From Nicotiana tabacum (lineage: Eukaryota; Streptophyta; Magnoliopsida; Solanales; Solanaceae), in the NCBI RefSeq assembly GCF_000715075.1, contig NC_134097.1, positions 69,783,190 through 69,847,189 on the forward strand: a stretch of DNA of 64,000 nt, given 5' to 3'. A program made the translations under genes and the position numbers. Numbering within the stretch: position 1 is the stretch's first letter; every line of letters begins with the position of its first letter. Positions 60,241 through 64,000 of this stretch are shown here, piece by piece. The notes beneath the pieces are model-generated. The model did not search any database. It was not told the DNA's origin and saw only the letters and a program-made list of their open reading frames with translations.

Positions 60241-61440
60241 TTAAAATTTGACATATATTTTTGGCTATTTTTAGCAAAAGGGAAGGTTGGACACCACCCA
60301 ACTTATTTATGGCAAAATTTAAAATTTGACATGTTTTTATTTATTTATTGATTTTGGCTATTTTAGCAAAAGGTGGGGTTGGACCCGATGAGGGTTGCCT
60401 ACGTATCTCACATCCGGTGAGAATCAAACCCGCGTAGTTCGGGCGTCGAAAATGGAGTAACTAGACTAACCCTTTGAAAGAAATGCTTTAAAAGAAGAAA
60501 GAAATTTTTGTTTATTTTGATTTTTGTTTTATTTTTTAAAGAAAGACTTCTAAAAATTTATTTGCTTTTGACTTGAACTTTGGAAATGTTTTTTTTTAAA
60601 CAAAAAAGAAAATGTGTTTGGTTGATTTTTTTTTGTTTGTTTTACCTTTTCTACGGAAGAAAGAATGTATATTTTTTTTTATTCGTGATGTTGCCTCTTA
60701 AATTTTGAAAGAGGGACTTTTAAGAAAATGATGTGGAATTCTGGGTTTTATTTATTTACAAAAGCACTTCTAAAGAAAAGTCCTAATATTTTGGAATTCA
60801 ATTTTTCAATTTTTTTTTTGGACATTTACAAAAGAGAGACTAAAAAGCAAAGAGTATTTTTAGATTTTTGTTGCTGATTTTTAATTCTTATTTCATTTTT
60901 TTTCGTATAAAGACTTCAGAAGGAAACTTTTTTTTTATTTTTTTTTTATTTGAGTTTAAAGAAAACTTCTATATTATTCTTTATTTCTTTTTTTTTTTTG
61001 TATTTTCTAAAGAAAAATTTATAAAGAAAGAACTAAAGGAAAATATATTTTTTTTGGATTTTTGAAAATTGGGGCCGGAACCGATGAGGTTTGCCTACGT
61101 ATCTCACATCCGGTGAGAATCAGACCCGCGTAGTTCGGTTAAATTAACCGAATTATTTTAGAACAAAATTCTTTCCTTTTCAACAAACAACTTTCCAAAA
61201 ATAAAAGACTATTTTTCTATCTTTTTGTTTTTTTTCTTTTTCTTAGTAAAGCAAATTATTGAAAACAAAACATTTTCCCTTTTTATTATCGCAAAATTTC
61301 GGCAGAGTTTTGACAGTAATTGGGCATTGCTATTTTTCAAAGTAGAAAATTAGCCCTATACACTGTTATTATTTTTTTTTTTGTTTATATTTTTCAAATA
61401 CTCCAAAGTCAGGCAGCATGCATGTTCGAGACAAATAAAT
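60241..61440 (-). other. T-rich non-coding leader side with two hairpin copies
   Basis: Long poly-T and A/T-rich segments between 60480 and 61080, flanked by two closely similar hairpins at 60396-60442 and 61092-61138. No coding pattern on either strand. Confidence 0.6.
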
Positions 61441-61958
61441 GCACGGAAACAAATAGGATGCAACAGGATGGTCTTTTCATTTCAGGTTGCTAGTTCTAGA
61501 CGGACCCAACCCCTGTGTTGAGTCCCCTAAGTCAAATGCAACATGATGCGAATAAGCGTTCCTACTAGGGATCCGGCATGAAGTCAAGTTATTCTAGGTT
61601 CGTAACTTGGGTATTTGTTCTAGACTGTGTACCCGAGCGGACAACTCGAGTCGAGGAGGGGGCTACGTACCGGGGACCCGCGAGATCGTCCGGCTTTGTA
61701 ACTTGTCCGGCCTCTTTCTTATTTCAGGTATTGACACTAACCGAATAGGGAGTCTCGACCAGCGAGCTTCTCCCCGGAGGTAAGAAGAGAAGGGTTTCGG
61801 CACAGTTTATATATAGTTCAGATAATATCAAAGCGGTAAAAGACAACATTTAGCACGTTATGCAAAAATATGTAATAAAGATCAGATAATAAAGCCAAAT
61901 ATAATAATTATTGTAAGCTCGAATTATTGAACCCTGAACCAGTGGTTCTGGGAACAAA
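61441..61958 (-). other. 5' leader of second Tat-type element
   Basis: About 0.5 kb next to the PBS. It shares short blocks with 39150-39480 of the first Tat-type element, including the ACCCGAGCGGACAACTCGAG hairpin at 61630-61649. No coding sequence. Confidence 0.65.
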
Positions 61959-61976
61959 TCCCCAGCAGAGTCGCCA
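61959..61976 (-). other. Primer binding site, tRNA-Arg type
   Basis: Plus-strand TCCCCAGCAGAGTCGCCA matches the 3' end of plant tRNA-Arg (CCCCAGCGGAGTCGCCA) with one change. It ends four bases before the LTR at 61981. Confidence 0.87.
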
Positions 61977-61980
61977 GAGC

Positions 61981-64000
61981 TTTCACACCTCCTTTTTGCG
62001 CGCCCGCCCCGAAGGGTTAAATGCGCGAGGGAGTTTTTCCAATTTAAGTGACAATATTCGAAATGAGATTATTTATTTAATTCAGAGTCGCCACTTGGGA
62101 AAGGTTTGGCTTTTGGTGTCCCAAGTCACCGGTTTATCTTGAATCCCAAATCGAGGAAATTTTTGACTTTCCAAATGAAGTCTGCGAACCAGAAATTCTA
62201 AGTAAGGAATTCTGTTGACCCGAGGGAAGGTGTTAGGCACCCACGGATCCCGTGGTTCTAGCACGGTCGCTTAAATTGTTATAATGGCTAAATATTTGAT
62301 TTTAATACATGTTATAACTTGTGTGCTTTTATTAAGTTTAAACCGCTTTTATTATTATTTTTTAATAGAATTGTAACGTCATGAAAATGCATCTCGAACC
62401 ACGTCGCAATCAATGCACCCGTGGTTGTTAATACATTCTGACTCCTTGAGATTTGGATTTGGGTCACATAAATGCGCACCCGAATTTAAGAATGTAATTT
62501 AATTAAAATCGCGCCTAAAGAGTCTAACGCGTTATTATCTTTGAGGAAGGCTGCGAAATTCGCTGAATAGCCCATCCAAAATTCTGAGTATTTTTAGTAT
62601 ATACATTTATGAGGGCCCCGCAGTTTGTGCATTTTATTGGGCGAGGCTCGACTCATTTTATTTTTAAAAGGGCAAGCCTAAAAGCAACTATGATTTTTTT
62701 TTGTTTTGTCTCTATCAAAAAAAAAATAATCCTAATTTATTCACTAAGATTATCTAGAGCCATTATAATCGGGATACATGAGATGCACCCCCGAAATTTA
62801 GAAATTAAGCATCACAACTACGTCACGGGAACCGTACCCGTAATCACAATGATTTATTAATTGCACCTAATCAACGAAACTTGATTAATAACATCTACCA
62901 ATTCAAACGAATCTAGCTTTCATTTAGTGACTTGAGAAAATAATTCTAATCAAACACACATAAATCAAAACAGAAACAAAAGAAACAATAGTAAAACATT
63001 TAGACAGATCTAAATCAAAACTGAAACATTCATCTAATGCAAACAAGAAATTAGAGGAAATGAACCTTTGATATGAATATTCTATCAATAGACTGAGAAG
63101 ACAACCTTCTTCATGAAATGGATACAGCTCAACAATCGTTACTCCAAAACGAAATAAAGCCAAGCAAAACCATACGGACTAGAAGGAGACTTAAACGGAA
63201 ACCTGGACTAGCGACTTTGACCGGCGATGAAAATCCAAACGCATCTGTTCCGTTTTCTTTTAGCCGATTTCAGCAGATCTTTTGGCTCATTTTTGGTGGT
63301 GTTAGGGGTGGATTTTATGGCTGTTTGCAACAGGTTTTTGCTGCTATTTTAGAGGTCGTTTTGACTGAAGAAACGGAGCTATTTTCAAGCTTGTTTTGAT
63401 GTGTTTTGAACTGATTTTGATGGCTGAAATACTGGAGCTTCAAGGCTAGTTTTGATGGTGAAAAGTTAGTTGTTTTCTGGTTTGAGAAGAAAGAAATAAG
63501 GAGATACATTAGGGAGGGGGTATTCTGCCCGTGTATATCCGCGGTATATTGAGTGTATATCTAAGGTATACCCTGTCCGCGTTTTTGGAAGGGGGGGTGT
63601 TCTTTTGCCAGAAAAATGGGTAGTGGTTGGGTGGTTTGAAGAAGATGAAGAGAGGAGAGGGGGCTGGTGTCTAATGTCTCTGCCCGTGTGTGTTTTTGTT
63701 TGGGTTTTAATGGAGAATATTGAAGACCATGTGTGGGTTGTGTGTTGTGTGCATGTGCTAGCATGTGTGAGTTGTGTGTTGTGTTCATGTGCTAGCATGT
63801 GTGAGTTGTGTGTTGTGTTCATGTGCTAGCATGTGTGAGTTATGTGTTGTGTTCATGTGCTAGCATGTGTGAGTTATGTGTTGTCATGTGCGTCTCGGCT
63901 GAAAATATTTTGGGCTAGGTCCGAAAATTAGGCCCTAAAATGAGTCGTTTGAACCCAAATATTATTCTTTCCTCGCAACCGAGAATAAAAACACGACCTT
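61981..64000 (-). repeat. Second Tat-type element, right LTR, incomplete
   Basis: Begins TTTCACACC (left copy TGTCACACC) and follows 47022 onward with few differences as far as the window runs. About 320 bases of it lie outside. Its minisatellite (63739-63890) has about one more unit than the left copy, and its G-run has seven G where the left has nine. Confidence 0.92.
63739..63890 (+). repeat. 34-bp minisatellite in right LTR, about 5 units
   Basis: Same unit as 48779-48907 with an extra copy, and a different sequence (CATGTGCGTCTCGGCT) at the join to the LTR body. Confidence 0.9.

Larger units (their letters stand above)
47022..64000 (-). mobile_element. Second Tat-type element, non-coding, runs past the window end
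   Basis: LTRs at 47022-49363 and from 61981 (incomplete). The minus-strand PPT beside 49364 and the tRNA-Arg-type PBS at 61959-61976 define its ends and orientation. The 12.6-kb interior has no gag, protease, RT or integrase that I can recognise, only one candidate ORF (58049-58616), and is filled with tandem repeats. It is a large non-autonomous derivative that must have used proteins of a related element. It is inserted in the RNase H of the Tekay-type element. Confidence 0.88.

Noticed and set aside
59673..60351. Family of small proteins of about 80 residues
   Set aside because: The frames overlap and arise from the 215-bp repeat. There is no evidence of selection on the protein.
61945..61976. 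tRNA-Arg gene
   Set aside because: Only the acceptor end and a partial T-arm likeness are present; no anticodon or D arm. It is a retrotransposon primer binding site.

Overview
The window is plant nuclear DNA made almost entirely of nested LTR retrotransposons. The element lineages (Athila, Tekay-type chromovirus, Tat/Ogre-type Ty3/gypsy), the plant-type TATA boxes and the TTTAGGG-type telomere motif point to a dicot. The LTR styles (TGTAACGACC starts, GCACCTGCG hairpins) suggest Solanaceae, perhaps Nicotiana; the family is an inference from memory of such repeats. No intact host gene, rRNA, tRNA or CRISPR array is supported. The setting is probably pericentromeric or other heterochromatin.

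Layout. (1) 1-17360: a decayed plus-strand Tekay-type element (integrase, chromodomain, PPT, LTR) split by a complete minus-strand Athila element at 659-14035 with a perfect 5-bp target duplication CTTAT. The LTR at 14387-17110 is followed by a PBS and gag start, so it sits between two internal regions. (2) 17361-21647: a minus-strand non-coding LTR element (truncated LTR, long non-coding interior, second LTR). (3) 21648-23550: integrase end, PPT and LTR of another Tekay-type family; 23551-24596 is unassigned. (4) 24597-40334: a minus-strand Tat/Ogre-type element with gag, protease, RT, RNase H, an extra archaeal-type RNase H and integrase, all broken. Its right-hand LTR is interrupted at 40334. 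(5) 40335-47021: a plus-strand Tekay-type element inserted there, with LTR, Met-type PBS, gag, protease and RT-RNase H. (6) 47022 to beyond 64000: a second minus-strand Tat-type element inserted in its RNase H region. Its LTRs are at 47022-49363 and from 61981, and its 12.6-kb interior has no gag or pol. Regions 4-6 are three insertions deep.

The most notable content is non-coding. The second Tat-type element carries a satellite of about 4.85 kb (about 110 units of 43-47 bp) in which nearly every unit holds a head-to-head telomere-motif palindrome. Both Tat-type elements share a dispersed hairpin family (eight copies, same orientation) with compensatory base changes. Five copies lie 59-134 bases from a PPT or a PPT look-alike. 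The first Tat element also has a 3' UTR array whose units form two small hairpins, one with three compensating stem versions, and the two elements share a leader hairpin with an invariant 7-base loop. Together these suggest conserved RNA or DNA structure in Tat-type untranslated regions, preserved where the proteins have decayed.
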